Assembly (NCBI RefSeq): GCF_005670685.2
Contig: NZ_CP062008.1
Coordinates: 3,410,001-3,474,000 of the forward strand
DNA: 64,000 bases
Direction: 5' to 3'
Source: Mycolicibacterium mucogenicum DSM 44124
GTDB lineage: Bacteria; Actinomycetota; Actinomycetes; Mycobacteriales; Mycobacteriaceae
The translations under genes and the position numbers were made by a program. Under the pieces are notes generated by a model. It did no database searches. It worked only from the letters and a program-made list of their open reading frames with translations, and had not been told where the DNA came from. Below are positions 31,741-40,739 of the stretch, piece after piece. The stretch's first letter is position 1; every line of letters begins with the position of its first letter.

Positions 31741-33455
31741 GTCGACCATGCCTCCTGGTCCGCGGTGACCGCGCGGCCGTAACGCCTCTGGGCCAGTTCG
31801 CGGTAGCGCGCCAGCACCGGCTCGCCGCCGGGCTCCATCTGCAGCGGCGGCAGCGGCCCGAGCCGGATGAGGCCGGCTGCGCCGACCGCGACCGGGCCGG
31901 ACGCGACCGACGCGAGTTCGTCGACGTCGAGAACCGGCGCGGCCGTCGTGGTGGCCCGGGCCCACTCCATCGTGGCGCCTGCCGCGGCGTCGACGCTGAA
32001 CGCCCCTCGGGCGCTGTGATATTCGATCAGTTCGCCGACCAGTGCCGGGTTCTGCGATTCCCATGCCACCGCGAAGGCACCGGCAAGCAACGGTGCCGCC
32101 ACCCCGGTGGCCCATCGGGAGCGCGCGTCGGCGTCGGTGATCGAGTACCGCACCGAGTCGACGGCCAGCGCTGCGGGCAACTTCATGTCGGCAGCAGCGG
32201 CCAATTTGTCCATGCCGGAACGGTATTGGTCGGTGCCGGGTTCGGCGGACCACGTCCCGAGCCCGCCGCGGTAGCGGGCTTCGGCCTGCGCCCACGTGTC
32301 GGCGGGATTGCCTGCGGCATCGAAGCCGAGCTCCGCGAGTCCCTCTGCGCGCCAGACGGTGCCGAGGTGGTCATCCAACCGTGCGTACTGCAGCCAACTG
32401 CTGCGTGGTGAGGAATCCAGGCACGCCCGGGCCTGATCGATCAATGCCCGGGCCTCGTCGTATCGGCCCCGGAAGATGGCGATCCAGCTGCGCTGCAACA
32501 AGATACGGTGTACGTGCAGGGGCTTGCCGAGCTCACGCCAGTGCCGTTCGGCGTGCCCCCAGCATTCGTCGGCGGCCTGCAGGGCACCCGCGGCCAGCCG
32601 GGTGAGGCCGAAGTACAGCCAGCAGCGGGACACTTCGTGAGCCCGCGCCTGCCGCGCGATCTCGGGATACGCCGCGGTGACGAGTGCCTCGGTACCCTGC
32701 TGGTCGCCGGCCAGCCAGCTCACCGCGGCCCGCTCCAATTGTGCTCGGGCGGTTGCCAATTCCCAGCCGCGAGCCTGTGCCCGGGCCTCCGCGCGCCGCA
32801 GCCACGGCACTGCCGCGTCCACCTTGCCGGTTTCGATACAGAACCGCGCGTAGCCGAGCGCGCCGGTGACCCAGAGATATTCACGTTCCAGAGTGTCGGC
32901 CGGCGTCGCGATCGCGGCCAGCACGTCCTCCCACAGCGGCACCGAGCGGACGTGCAGATCGTCGTCGCAGAGCGCGAGCGCGCACAGGATGCGGGCGTGG
33001 GTCAGGAGGTAGGTGTGTTCGTCCTGCAGATCGGCGTACGAGGGCTTGACTTCGAGTGCGGTCAGGGACTGCGCCGCGCCTTCGTGGTCGCCGATGGCGG
33101 CGGACAGGCCGGTCCGCAGAAAGGCGGCCCGGCGGCGGTAGCGGCTGAGCATGTGATCCGCGTCCTCCGGGGTCATGGTCATCTGCGCGACGATCTCGGC
33201 CGGCGCGCGGCCGGCCAGGATCGATGCGTAGATGTCGAGGCAGTCGTCGATGCGCCGAATGCACTCGCGCACCCCATCCAGGGCGCTGCGGATCAGATAG
33301 ATCTCGCCGAGCTGGGCGAAGACCTCGAGCATCAGGTCATCACGGTCGGCGGCTTCGATGGCGGGCATCAGCGACAGCAGCAGTTCCTTGGCTGTCACCT
33401 CGTCGGCGGCGAACATCAGCGCGCGGGCGCGGGCGAGTTCGCCGATGGTCGACAC
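31731..33455 (-). CDS. TPR-repeat protein, first gene of the CHAT operon
   Basis: A 574-residue all-helical protein with tetratricopeptide-like repeats over roughly residues 1-440: ARALMFAADEVTAKELL, LGYARFCIETGKVDAAVPWL, AAGALQAADECWGHAERHW and AIFRGRYDEARALIDQA are recognisable units. The last ~130 residues differ and end within the CHAT start. GTG 33455 is favoured because TATGAT lies six bases upstream (leaderless layout). TPR partners usually act as sensors or scaffolds that hold the CHAT protease inactive until triggered. Confidence 0.8.
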   Translation of the reverse strand: MSTIGELARARALMFAADEVTAKELLLSLMPAIEAADRDDLMLEVFAQLGEIYLIRSALDGVRECIRRIDDCLDIYASILAGRAPAEIVAQMTMTPEDADHMLSRYRRRAAFLRTGLSAAIGDHEGAAQSLTALEVKPSYADLQDEHTYLLTHARILCALALCDDDLHVRSVPLWEDVLAAIATPADTLEREYLWVTGALGYARFCIETGKVDAAVPWLRRAEARAQARGWELATARAQLERAAVSWLAGDQQGTEALVTAAYPEIARQARAHEVSRCWLYFGLTRLAAGALQAADECWGHAERHWRELGKPLHVHRILLQRSWIAIFRGRYDEARALIDQARACLDSSPRSSWLQYARLDDHLGTVWRAEGLAELGFDAAGNPADTWAQAEARYRGGLGTWSAEPGTDQYRSGMDKLAAAADMKLPAALAVDSVRYSITDADARSRWATGVAAPLLAGAFAVAWESQNPALVGELIEYHSARGAFSVDAAAGATMEWARATTTAAPVLDVDELASVASGPVAVGAAGLIRLGPLPPLQMEPGGEPVLARYRELAQRRYGRAVTADQEAWSTCP

Positions 33456-33467
33456 GGCCGCATCATA
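33456..33467 (-). promoter_or_regulatory. Leaderless promoter of the CHAT operon
   Basis: TATGAT (33467-33462) is followed by six bases and GTG 33455, so transcription probably starts on the start codon. The -35 region falls inside the terminator hairpin of the preceding lipoprotein gene. Confidence 0.5.
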
Positions 33468-33470
33468 AGT

Positions 33471-33505
33471 CGAGCGGCGGATGCATTGTCTGCACCCGCC
33501 GCTCG
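33471..33505 (-). terminator. Hairpin terminator after the LpqH-like gene
   Basis: CGAGCGGCGG (33471-33480) pairs with CCGCCGCTCG (33496-33505), and an inner TGCA/TGCA stem closes the loop. There is no T run, which is common in mycobacteria. It separates the lipoprotein gene from the CHAT operon on the same strand. Confidence 0.55.
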
Positions 33506-33521
33506 GGCAGCCCTGGGCATG

Positions 33522-34007
33522 TCAGCCGCAGGACACCTTGATCTCGAAGTTCTTCGAGATCATCCCCGCCATGGGGTTCTTCATGTCGGCACCGGCGGCC
33601 TGCCCGGTGATGGTGTACGTGCTGCCGTCGACCTTGACGTCAGCCGAGCCGGTCTTCATGCCGCCCATCTCCGACACCGCGAGCGCGTTGCCGTCGACAA
33701 CCAGGCCCAGGGACTGCACCTTCGGCGGCGAAGCGTCGGTCATGACCACGCCCAGGCCCTGCGCGCCACCGCCGATGGGTGCGCTGGCGATGTTGATGCT
33801 GCCGCCTTGCTTCACGCAGGTCACCGACTTCAGGTCCAGGCCGGCCAGGTCCTGGCCCTCGACCTTGACGACGGTGTTGCCGCCGTTCGTCACCGAACCC
33901 GGGCCGGACGCCTTCGGGCCGTCCGCCTTGTCGGTCGAGCAGCCGATGAGAGTGGCGCCCACGGCCAGCAAGCCGACACCAGCGGCCAGAGTGCGATTGA
34001 TGTTCAT
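33522..34007 (-). CDS. LpqH-type (19-kDa family) lipoprotein
   Basis: A 161-residue secreted lipoprotein. A basic N-terminus (MNINR) and a hydrophobic stretch lead to the lipobox LIGCS with the acylated Cys at residue 23. The mature part is the mycobacterial LpqH/19-kDa beta sandwich with a conserved Cys pair (VTCVKQGG and the terminal VSCG). The in-frame region before ATG 34007 is not protein-like. LpqH-type lipoproteins are surface antigens; their physiological role is unclear. It diverges from the small gene at 34120. Confidence 0.88.
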   Translation of the reverse strand: MNINRTLAAGVGLLAVGATLIGCSTDKADGPKASGPGSVTNGGNTVVKVEGQDLAGLDLKSVTCVKQGGSINIASAPIGGGAQGLGVVMTDASPPKVQSLGLVVDGNALAVSEMGGMKTGSADVKVDGSTYTITGQAAGADMKNPMAGMISKNFEIKVSCG

Positions 34008-34119
34008 GGCAGAGGGTTTCCCTTCCTCGTTACGCCGCCCCAGTGGCGTCGTCGTGCCGTAAGTACACGCGGACGCCGCGGCTACCGATCCCAAGTTTGT
34101 GGCGCGGTACGGTGAAGCC

Positions 34120-34407
34120 ATGGCCGACGAAACCGAGCCCATCGACGCCGAGGTCGTGCCATTGGATCCGGCGCCCGCGCCGGTGCCGATGTCCCCGCCT
34201 GTCGATCCGGGCTACACCGCCGACGGTGTCCCGACCTTCGAGTCGGTACGCGAGAAGATCGAGAACCGGTACGGCACCGCGATCGGCTCGGCCGAGCTGG
34301 CCGCGGACACCCCGGAGGGCCGGTCGGTCGAGGAACAGTACGAAGCGCGCCAGAAGGCCGCCGCGGAACGCCTCGAGCAGATCCGCCGCTCGATGCACGA
34401 CGGCTGA
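34120..34407 (+). CDS. Small conserved protein (Rv1638A-like)
   Basis: A 95-residue acidic protein: a Pro-rich N-terminus of about 40 residues followed by a charged helix (EEQYEARQKAAAERLEQIRR). I chose ATG 34120; GTG 34099 would add seven residues. I know a small gene at the matching place near uvrA in M. tuberculosis, but no function. It ends one base before the start of the following gene. Confidence 0.65.
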   Translation: MADETEPIDAEVVPLDPAPAPVPMSPPVDPGYTADGVPTFESVREKIENRYGTAIGSAELAADTPEGRSVEEQYEARQKAAAERLEQIRRSMHDG

Positions 34408-34408
34408 C

Positions 34409-35584
34409 TTGCGCACCTTCACCATCGCCGAGCGCCGCAATCGCTTGGCGCAACGCCATTTCCTGAGCGATTCGGCGTCGACCCCCGCCGAGGTGACCCG
34501 GGCGCTGGTGGGCCTGCACGGCACCGATCCCGCCACCCCGTACCTGTCCCTGTGGGCCCGACTGTCCGGTTTCACCGTGGACGATCTCGACGCAGCGCTG
34601 TACCGGAGCCGGCATCTGGTCAAGCACATGGCCATGCGCCGGACGCTGTGGGTCGTGCACACCGCCGACCTGCCCGCGGTTCAGGCCGCGGCCAGCCACC
34701 GCGTGGCCGCCACCGAGCGCAAACGACTGATCGGCGACGTCGAGAAAGCCGGTATCGCGGCCGACGGCGCGGCGTGGCTGGAGCTGGCATCGGCTGCGGT
34801 GCGTCAGCACCTGGAAGCGGGTTTGACGGCCGGCACCACCGCGCTCCGAGCCGCGCTGCCCGAGTTGGCCGGCAGCTGGAACCCCGCGCCCGGAAAAAGC
34901 TGGGGCGCAACCACTCCCGTCGCACCGCGGGTGATGACGGTGCTGTCCGCACAGGGGCACATCCTGCGCGGCCCCAACGACGGCATGTGGACGACATCGC
35001 GGCCGCTGTGGGCCGCGGCGTCGCACTGGCTGCCTGAACCGATCGCGGCGACGGACCCTGATGCCGCGCGCGACACATTGCTGCGTACCTGGTTGCGCAC
35101 GTTCGGGCCGGCAACGGCCACCGACATCAAGTGGTGGTTCGGTCACACGCTGACCTGGGCCCGTGCGGGACTTCGCTCGATCGAGGCAGTGGAAGTGGCG
35201 CTGGAGGGCAGCGATGACGTCGGGTTCGTCCTGCCCGACGATCTCGACGACACTCCCCCGGTTTCCCCGTGGGGCGCGCTGCTGCCCGGGTTGGACGCGA
35301 CCGTCATGGGCTGGCAGGCCCGTTCCTGGTACCTCGGCCCGTACGCGGGACAGCTGTTCGACCGTTCCGGCAACGCCGGTCCCACGGTGTGGTGGGACGG
35401 CCGCGTCGTCGGCGCCTGGGGTCAGGACCCCGACGGCCGGGTGCAGCTGTCGTTTGTCGAGGACGTCGGCGCGTCAGCCCGGAAAGTCCTGCAGCGCAAG
35501 GCTTCCGAGCTGACGGCCTGGCTCGACGGCGTGCGCGTCAAGCCGCGCTTCCCGTCACCGCTGAGCCAGGCCCTCTACCGCTGA
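34409..35584 (+). CDS. Winged-helix (HTH_42/AlkZ-YcaQ family) protein, probable DNA glycosylase relative
   Basis: A 391-residue member of the HTH_42 family, which contains the crosslink-repair glycosylases AlkZ and YcaQ. TTG 34409 begins MRTFTIAERRNRLAQRHFL, one base after the previous stop. Core family features (MAMRRTLWVVHTADLPAVQAA, RTFGPATATDIKWWFG, LPGLDATVMGW) are intact. The catalytic Gln-x-Gln at AlkZ residues 37-39 is His37-Gly-Thr39 here, so the usual glycosylase chemistry may be lost or changed. It is convergent with uvrA, ending one base short of it, which fits a repair role. Confidence 0.8.
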   Translation: MRTFTIAERRNRLAQRHFLSDSASTPAEVTRALVGLHGTDPATPYLSLWARLSGFTVDDLDAALYRSRHLVKHMAMRRTLWVVHTADLPAVQAAASHRVAATERKRLIGDVEKAGIAADGAAWLELASAAVRQHLEAGLTAGTTALRAALPELAGSWNPAPGKSWGATTPVAPRVMTVLSAQGHILRGPNDGMWTTSRPLWAAASHWLPEPIAATDPDAARDTLLRTWLRTFGPATATDIKWWFGHTLTWARAGLRSIEAVEVALEGSDDVGFVLPDDLDDTPPVSPWGALLPGLDATVMGWQARSWYLGPYAGQLFDRSGNAGPTVWWDGRVVGAWGQDPDGRVQLSFVEDVGASARKVLQRKASELTAWLDGVRVKPRFPSPLSQALYR

Positions 35585-35585
35585 C

Positions 35586-38486
35586 CTAGGCACTCACCTT
35601 GCGCCGCCTGGTCTTCGGCGGATCCGGTACGACAGCCGGCAACAGCTCGGCGAGGAACTGCCCGGTGTAGCTGTCGGGGTGGGCTGCGACGTCTTCCGGC
35701 GTGCCGGACACCACGACGGTGCCGCCACCGGCGCCACCTTCGGGACCCATATCCACGATCCAGTCCGAGGTCTTGATCACGTCGAGGTTGTGCTCGATGA
35801 CAATGACGGTGTTGCCCTTGTCGACCAGGCCGTTGATCACCTTGAGTAGCTTGCGGATGTCCTCGAAGTGCAGGCCGGTGGTCGGCTCGTCGAGGATGTA
35901 GACGGTGCGCCCGGTCGACCGCTTCTGCAGCTCGGCGGCCAGCTTCACGCGCTGCGCCTCACCACCGGACAGCGTCGGGGCGGGCTGGCCCAGCCGGACG
36001 TAGCCCAGGCCCACGTCGACCAGCGTCTTGAGGTACCGGTGGATCGAGCTGATGGGCTCGAAGAACTCGGTGGCCTCCTCGATGGGCATGTCGAGGACCT
36101 CCGAGATGGTCTTGCCCTTGTAGTGCACCTCGAGCGTCTCCCGGTTGTACCGGGCGCCCTGGCACACCTCGCAAGGCACATACACGTCCGGCAGGAAGTT
36201 CATCTCGATCTTGATGGTGCCGTCACCTGAACACGCCTCGCAGCGGCCACCTTTCACGTTGAACGAGAACCGGCCCGGCTGGTAGCCGCGGACCTTCGCC
36301 TCGGTCGTGGCCGCGAACAGCGTGCGGATCTTGTCGAACACCCCGGTGTAGGTCGCCGGGTTGGACCGCGGGGTGCGGCCGATCGGCGACTGGTCGACGC
36401 GCACCAGCTTGTCCAGTTGGTCGAGCCCGTTGATCCGGGTGTGGCGTCCCGGCACCTGCCGGGCACCGTTGAGTTTGTTGGCCATGACGGTCGCGAGGAT
36501 GTCGTTGACCAACGTCGACTTGCCCGAGCCCGAGACGCCCGTGACCGACGTCAGCACACCCAGCGGGAACGCGACGTCGACCTCTTTGAGGTTGTGTTCC
36601 CGCGCGCCGACGACCGTGATCTGCCGCTTGCGGTCGACCGGACGGCGGATGGGCGGAACCTCGATCTGCTCCCGGCCCGAAAGATAGGCGCCGGTAAGCG
36701 ATTTGGTGTTCTTCAGGAGCTCCTTGTAGGTGCCGCTGTGCACGATCTGACCACCGTGCTCGCCGGCTGCGGGACCGATGTCGACGACCCAATCGGCGTG
36801 CGCGATGGTGTCGAGGTCGTGCTCGACGACGATCAGCGTGTTGCCGAGGTCGCGCAGCCGCACCAGGGTGTCGATGAGCCGGCGGTTGTCCCGCTGGTGC
36901 AGGCCGATGGACGGCTCGTCGAGCACGTAGAGGACACCGACGAGGCCGGAGCCGATCTGCGTGGCCAGCCGGATGCGCTGCGCCTCACCGCCGGACAGCG
37001 TGCCGGCGGCCCGCGACAGGGTCAGGTAGTCGAGGCCGACGTCGAGCAGGAAGCCCAGCCGCGACTGCACCTCTTTGAGCACCTGGCCGGCGATGGCCTG
37101 CTCGCGCGGGCCGAGGGTCAGCGCGTTGAGGAACGTCGAGCAGTCCGAGATGGACAGATCACACACCTGCGCAATGGATTTCGCGTCGTCGTCCGCGGAC
37201 AGCGTGACGGCCAGGATCTCCGGCTTGAGTCGGGTGCCGGCGCACTCGGGGCACGGGATGTCCCGCATGAAGCCCTCGTAGCGTTCCTTCATCTGCTCGG
37301 ATTCGGTCTGCTCCATACGGCGCTGCAGGAACGCGAGCACGCCTTCGAAGTCGGCGTAGTACGAGCGCGTGCGGCCGTACCGGTTCTTGTACCGGACGTG
37401 CACCTGGTGGTCGGAGCCTTCCAGAATGGCCTTGCGCGCCTTGGCCGGAAGCCTCTTCCACGGGGTGTCGATGTCGAAACCCAGCTCCTCACCAAGCCCG
37501 GCCATCATGCGGGTGAAGTAGTCGGAGTTATGGCCCATGGACCACGGCGCCACCGCACCCTCGGCGAGCGTCAGCTCCGGGTCCGGCACGACGAGCTCGG
37601 GGTCGACTTCCTTCTTGATGCCCAGACCGGTGCACTCCGGGCAGGCGCCGTACGGCGAATTGAACGAGAACGACCGCGGCTCAAGGTCATCGACGGCCAG
37701 CGGGTGCGCGTTGGGGCAGGCCAGCTTCTCCGAGAAGCGCTGCTCCCGCTGCGGGTGGTTGTCGTCACGGTCGACGAACTCGAGGACGACGATGCCGTCC
37801 GCGAGACCGAGCGCGGTCTCGACCGAATCGGTCAGACGTTGTTTGGCGCTGGCCTTGACGGTGAGGCGGTCGACGACCACCTCGATGTCGTGCTTCTCCT
37901 GCTTCTTGAGCTTCGGCGGATCGGTCAGCGAGTGCACGACGCCGTCGACCCGCACGCGGCTGTAGCCCTGACCGTTGAGCTTGTCGAAGAGGTCGACGAA
38001 CTCACCCTTACGGGTGCGCACCACCGGGGCGAGCACCTGGAAGCGGATGCCCTCATCCATCGCGAGGACCTGGTCGACGATCTGCTGCGGCGTCTGCCGG
38101 GCGATGCGCTCACCACACACCGGGCAGTGCGGGGTGCCGGCACGCGCGTAGAGCAGGCGCAGGTAGTCGTAGACCTCGGTGATGGTGCCGACGGTCGAAC
38201 GCGGGTTCCGGTTGGTCGACTTCTGGTCGATGGACACCGCGGGCGACAGGCCCTCGATGAAGTCCACGTCCGGCTTGTCCATCTGACCCAGGAACTGGCG
38301 GGCGTATGCCGACAGCGACTCGACGTAGCGGCGCTGCCCCTCCGCGAAGATGGTGTCGAACGCCAGCGAGCTCTTACCCGAACCCGACAGGCCCGTGAAC
38401 ACGATCAGCGAGTCTCTGGGCAGGTCAAGGTCGATTCCCCGCAGGTTGTGCTCGCGCGCACCTTTGACGATCAGACGGTCCGACAC
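35586..38486 (-). CDS. uvrA: UvrABC excinuclease subunit A
   Basis: A 966-residue damage-recognition ATPase of nucleotide excision repair. It has two ABC modules, with Walker [15 protein letters not shown] (~residues 31-44) and [13 protein letters not shown] (~640). Zinc-binding cysteines are visible in [20 protein letters not shown] and [11 protein letters not shown]; signature sequences [13 protein letters not shown] and [13 protein letters not shown] are present. It works with UvrB and UvrC. A RecA-NDp-type promoter lies 45-67 bases upstream. Confidence 0.98.
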   Translation of the reverse strand: MSDRLIVKGAREHNLRGIDLDLPRDSLIVFTGLSGSGKSSLAFDTIFAEGQRRYVESLSAYARQFLGQMDKPDVDFIEGLSPAVSIDQKSTNRNPRSTVGTITEVYDYLRLLYARAGTPHCPVCGERIARQTPQQIVDQVLAMDEGIRFQVLAPVVRTRKGEFVDLFDKLNGQGYSRVRVDGVVHSLTDPPKLKKQEKHDIEVVVDRLTVKASAKQRLTDSVETALGLADGIVVLEFVDRDDNHPQREQRFSEKLACPNAHPLAVDDLEPRSFSFNSPYGACPECTGLGIKKEVDPELVVPDPELTLAEGAVAPWSMGHNSDYFTRMMAGLGEELGFDIDTPWKRLPAKARKAILEGSDHQVHVRYKNRYGRTRSYYADFEGVLAFLQRRMEQTESEQMKERYEGFMRDIPCPECAGTRLKPEILAVTLSADDDAKSIAQVCDLSISDCSTFLNALTLGPREQAIAGQVLKEVQSRLGFLLDVGLDYLTLSRAAGTLSGGEAQRIRLATQIGSGLVGVLYVLDEPSIGLHQRDNRRLIDTLVRLRDLGNTLIVVEHDLDTIAHADWVVDIGPAAGEHGGQIVHSGTYKELLKNTKSLTGAYLSGREQIEVPPIRRPVDRKRQITVVGAREHNLKEVDVAFPLGVLTSVTGVSGSGKSTLVNDILATVMANKLNGARQVPGRHTRINGLDQLDKLVRVDQSPIGRTPRSNPATYTGVFDKIRTLFAATTEAKVRGYQPGRFSFNVKGGRCEACSGDGTIKIEMNFLPDVYVPCEVCQGARYNRETLEVHYKGKTISEVLDMPIEEATEFFEPISSIHRYLKTLVDVGLGYVRLGQPAPTLSGGEAQRVKLAAELQKRSTGRTVYILDEPTTGLHFEDIRKLLKVINGLVDKGNTVIVIEHNLDVIKTSDWIVDMGPEGGAGGGTVVVSGTPEDVAAHPDSYTGQFLAELLPAVVPDPPKTRRRKVSA

Positions 38487-38530
38487 ACGTATCCCTTCAC
38501 CAGTCTGGGCAATCCAGACACCACATCGCC

Positions 38531-38553
38531 ATGCTAGGTGTCCCCACCGACAA
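38531..38553 (-). promoter_or_regulatory. RecA-NDp/PafBC-type promoter of uvrA
   Basis: On the minus strand TTGTCGGTG (38553-38545), eight bases, then TAGCAT (38536-38531) match the mycobacterial LexA-independent DNA-damage promoter tTGTCRGTG-N8-TAnnnT exactly. This predicts a uvrA leader of about 40 bases and induction through PafBC. Confidence 0.8.
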
Positions 38554-38572
38554 GTCCGGATACGGTGGCGTC

Positions 38573-39247
38573 ATGACAGTCGTCAATGACACGTACACCG
38601 GCCACGTCGACGCGGGCACCGCGGCCCGTCGCACCCTTCCCGCCGCGACGATCGTCAAGGCATCTGTCGGGCCGATGGACAACAACGCGTACCTCATCAC
38701 GTGCTCCGCGACCGGAAAAACGCTGCTCATCGATGCCGCGAACGACGGACCGGCACTCGTGGAGCTGATCAGGTCGCAGGCGCCGGACGTCGAACTCATT
38801 GTCACCAGCCACCAGCACTTCGACCACTGGCAGGCCCTGGCGGAAGTGGCCGAGGCCACAGGTGCGCCCACCGCCGCGCACGCGCTGGACGCCGAGCCGC
38901 TGCCGGTGAAGCCCGACCGGATCCTCGCCGACGGCGACACCATCACGATCGGCGACCTGACCTTCGACGTCATCCATCTGCAGGGTCACACCGAGGGTTC
39001 GGTGGCGTTGGCGCTGCGCGGCGCGGACGGCGAGGTCACCCACCTGTTCACCGGTGACTGCCTGTTTCCCGGCGGCGTCGGCAAGACATGGCAAGAGGGA
39101 GACTTCGAGCGGCTGCTCGGCGACGTCACCCGCAAGGTCTTCGACGTCTACCCCGATTCGACGGTCGTCTACCCCGGCCACGGCGACGACACCACCCTCG
39201 GCGCTGAGCGGCCTCATCTCGAGGAGTGGCGGGCGCGCGGCTGGTAG
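38573..39247 (+). CDS. Metallo-beta-lactamase-fold hydrolase (glyoxalase II-like, Rv1637c-like)
   Basis: A 224-residue MBL-fold hydrolase. The metal site is THxHxDH-like (TSHQHFDHW), with further ligands in LQGHTEGS, FTGDCLFPGG and YPGHGDDTT, all typical of the glyoxalase II branch, so a thioester or similar ester is the likely substrate. I chose ATG 38573. It diverges from uvrA and converges on the MarP-like protease, ending one base before it. Confidence 0.87.
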   Translation: MTVVNDTYTGHVDAGTAARRTLPAATIVKASVGPMDNNAYLITCSATGKTLLIDAANDGPALVELIRSQAPDVELIVTSHQHFDHWQALAEVAEATGAPTAAHALDAEPLPVKPDRILADGDTITIGDLTFDVIHLQGHTEGSVALALRGADGEVTHLFTGDCLFPGGVGKTWQEGDFERLLGDVTRKVFDVYPDSTVVYPGHGDDTTLGAERPHLEEWRARGW

Positions 39248-39248
39248 G

Positions 39249-40040
39249 TCAGCCCACGCACTGACCCGTCGGGACGGATTGGGTGTTGCCGACCAGTGCC
39301 AGCTGGGGTCCGACTTCCTTCGCCGTCAACGCGAAACTGGTGTCAGGGTCGTCCTGCGCGGCCCCGAAGACCACTCCGCGCACCCGGCCGTCCAGGTCGA
39401 TCACCGGGCCGCCTGAATTTCCTTGCTGCACAGCACCTCTGAGTGCATACACCTCGCGCGTCACCGTGCCGGTGCGGAAGATGTCCGGCCCCTGGAGCTT
39501 GATGACCTCACGGACCCGCACCGGTTTGGCCTCGTACGGGCCGCCATGCGGGAAGCCGAGTGCGGCCGCGTCGGCGCCGCTGACGGCAGGCGCCTCGGAG
39601 AACATCAACGGGGCCGTCGGCAGGTCCGGCACCGCGAGGATCGAGATGTCCATATTCGGGTCGAACGACACAACCTGGCCTTTGTACTTGGCGCCGCCGA
39701 CCTCGACGGACACTTCGTCGGTCCCGGCGACGCCGTGTGCCGTCGTCATCACACGCTTGGGGCCCACCACAAACCCGGTGCCCTCCAACCGCTTTCGGCA
39801 GCTGTGAGCGATGCCGTGGACCCGCACCACACTCGCCTGCGCGGCAGTCACGGCGGGGTTGTTGGCCACATTGGGGTCGGGGGGCGCGACAGCCGGGATC
39901 GTCGATTCGGTCTCCGACGCGATCGCCGATGTCGTCGGCGTAGGAGCCGCGGACTGGTTCTTACCCGTGCAGCCGGCGATCAGTGTGGCGGCCAATGACA
40001 GCGTCACCCATGACGCACGGACGAGACTTCTTCGAGCCAT
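39249..40040 (-). CDS. MarP-like trypsin-fold serine protease, predicted lipoprotein
   Basis: A 263-residue protein. A signal sequence ends in a lipobox LIAGC with Cys24, followed by a Thr/Ser/Pro-rich linker (~25-65) and a trypsin-fold domain. The triad is visible: His102 (MTTAHGVAG), Asp131 (DPNMDISIL) and Ser209 (QQGNSGGPV). The segments HSCRKRLEGTGFVV and TGQCVG at the end match the disulfide-linked ends of the MarP (Rv3671c) protease domain. MarP has an N-terminal four-helix membrane domain; here a lipid anchor replaces it. A periplasmic role in acid or envelope stress is inferred. Confidence 0.83.
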   Translation of the reverse strand: MARRSLVRASWVTLSLAATLIAGCTGKNQSAAPTPTTSAIASETESTIPAVAPPDPNVANNPAVTAAQASVVRVHGIAHSCRKRLEGTGFVVGPKRVMTTAHGVAGTDEVSVEVGGAKYKGQVVSFDPNMDISILAVPDLPTAPLMFSEAPAVSGADAAALGFPHGGPYEAKPVRVREVIKLQGPDIFRTGTVTREVYALRGAVQQGNSGGPVIDLDGRVRGVVFGAAQDDPDTSFALTAKEVGPQLALVGNTQSVPTGQCVG

Positions 40041-40061
40041 GGCCCGAACTTTACGGGCACG

Positions 40062-40095
40062 AAAAAACTGAAGCCCTCGGCAGTACGCCGAGGGC
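40062..40095 (-). terminator. Intrinsic terminator after the universal stress protein gene
   Basis: On the minus strand GCCCTCGGC (40095-40087) pairs with GCCGAGGGC (40081-40073) across a five-base loop, followed five bases later by TTTTTT (40067-40062). It lies between the stress protein stop and the protease start, both on the minus strand. Confidence 0.7.
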
Positions 40096-40111
40096 CTCAG
40101 GAAATCGAACC

Positions 40112-40555
40112 TTACGAGGTGTGGACGATCAGCACGTCGACCTTGGCGCGGCGGGCCACGTTGGCCGGCACCGAGCCCAACAGGCGGCCGGCGATGGTGC
40201 TCAGACCGACGTTACCGACGACCAGCAGGTCAGCGTTGGAGTTCTCGGCCAGGTCGACGAGAGCGTCGACGGGAGCGCCGACGATGGCCTTCTCCTCGAC
40301 CTGGGTCGCACCAGCGGCCTCGGCACGATCGCGGGCCTCGCGCAGGATCGCGTAGATCGGCGCATCGCCGTGCACCTTGTAACCCTCGTCCTTCAGGACA
40401 TCGGCCGCACGCTGATCATCGGCGTGCGGGAAGTAGGCGGTTGCCACGACCAACTTCGCATTGGCCCCCGCGGCGATCTGGGCAGCGCGCTCCACGGCGC
40501 GCAGTGACGAATCCGATCCGTCCGTACCGACGACCACGGTCTGGTAGCCGCTCAT
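40112..40555 (-). CDS. Universal stress protein (Rv1636-like, cAMP-binding type)
   Basis: A 147-residue UspA-fold protein starting MSGYQTVVVGTDGSDSS and ending with the nucleotide-binding motif GNVGLSTIAGRLLGSVPANV. It is very close to M. tuberculosis Rv1636, which binds cAMP more readily than ATP. I chose ATG 40555, with GGGAGG upstream, over TTG 40558. It may buffer cAMP made by enzymes such as the cyclase at 14547-15449. It has its own terminator. Confidence 0.92.
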   Translation of the reverse strand: MSGYQTVVVGTDGSDSSLRAVERAAQIAAGANAKLVVATAYFPHADDQRAADVLKDEGYKVHGDAPIYAILREARDRAEAAGATQVEEKAIVGAPVDALVDLAENSNADLLVVGNVGLSTIAGRLLGSVPANVARRAKVDVLIVHTS

Positions 40556-40739
40556 CAATGGCCTCCCGTTATCCAGGTTTGTGTATCCGGCGTTCTGTCC
40601 GGCATCCCCGCAGACAGTAGCCGCTGAAACGTGGCCATTGGTGCGGTTTCACCACACAAGTTCGCCGGCGACACGGTGAAAAATGTGCTTTACCGGCACC
40701 GATGTTAGCGGCAGGAGCCGCAACGAGCTTGCCAATAGT

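Noticed and set aside
28188..33455. A type III-E CRISPR link for the TPR and CHAT genes
   Set aside because: No repeats, Cas proteins or gRAMP-like gene exist anywhere in the window.
36417..38537. A 706-codon plus-strand frame opposite uvrA, and a similar 649-codon frame opposite uvrB (48256-50205)
   Set aside because: Both are antisense shadows of conserved repair genes and show no recognisable domain or start signal.
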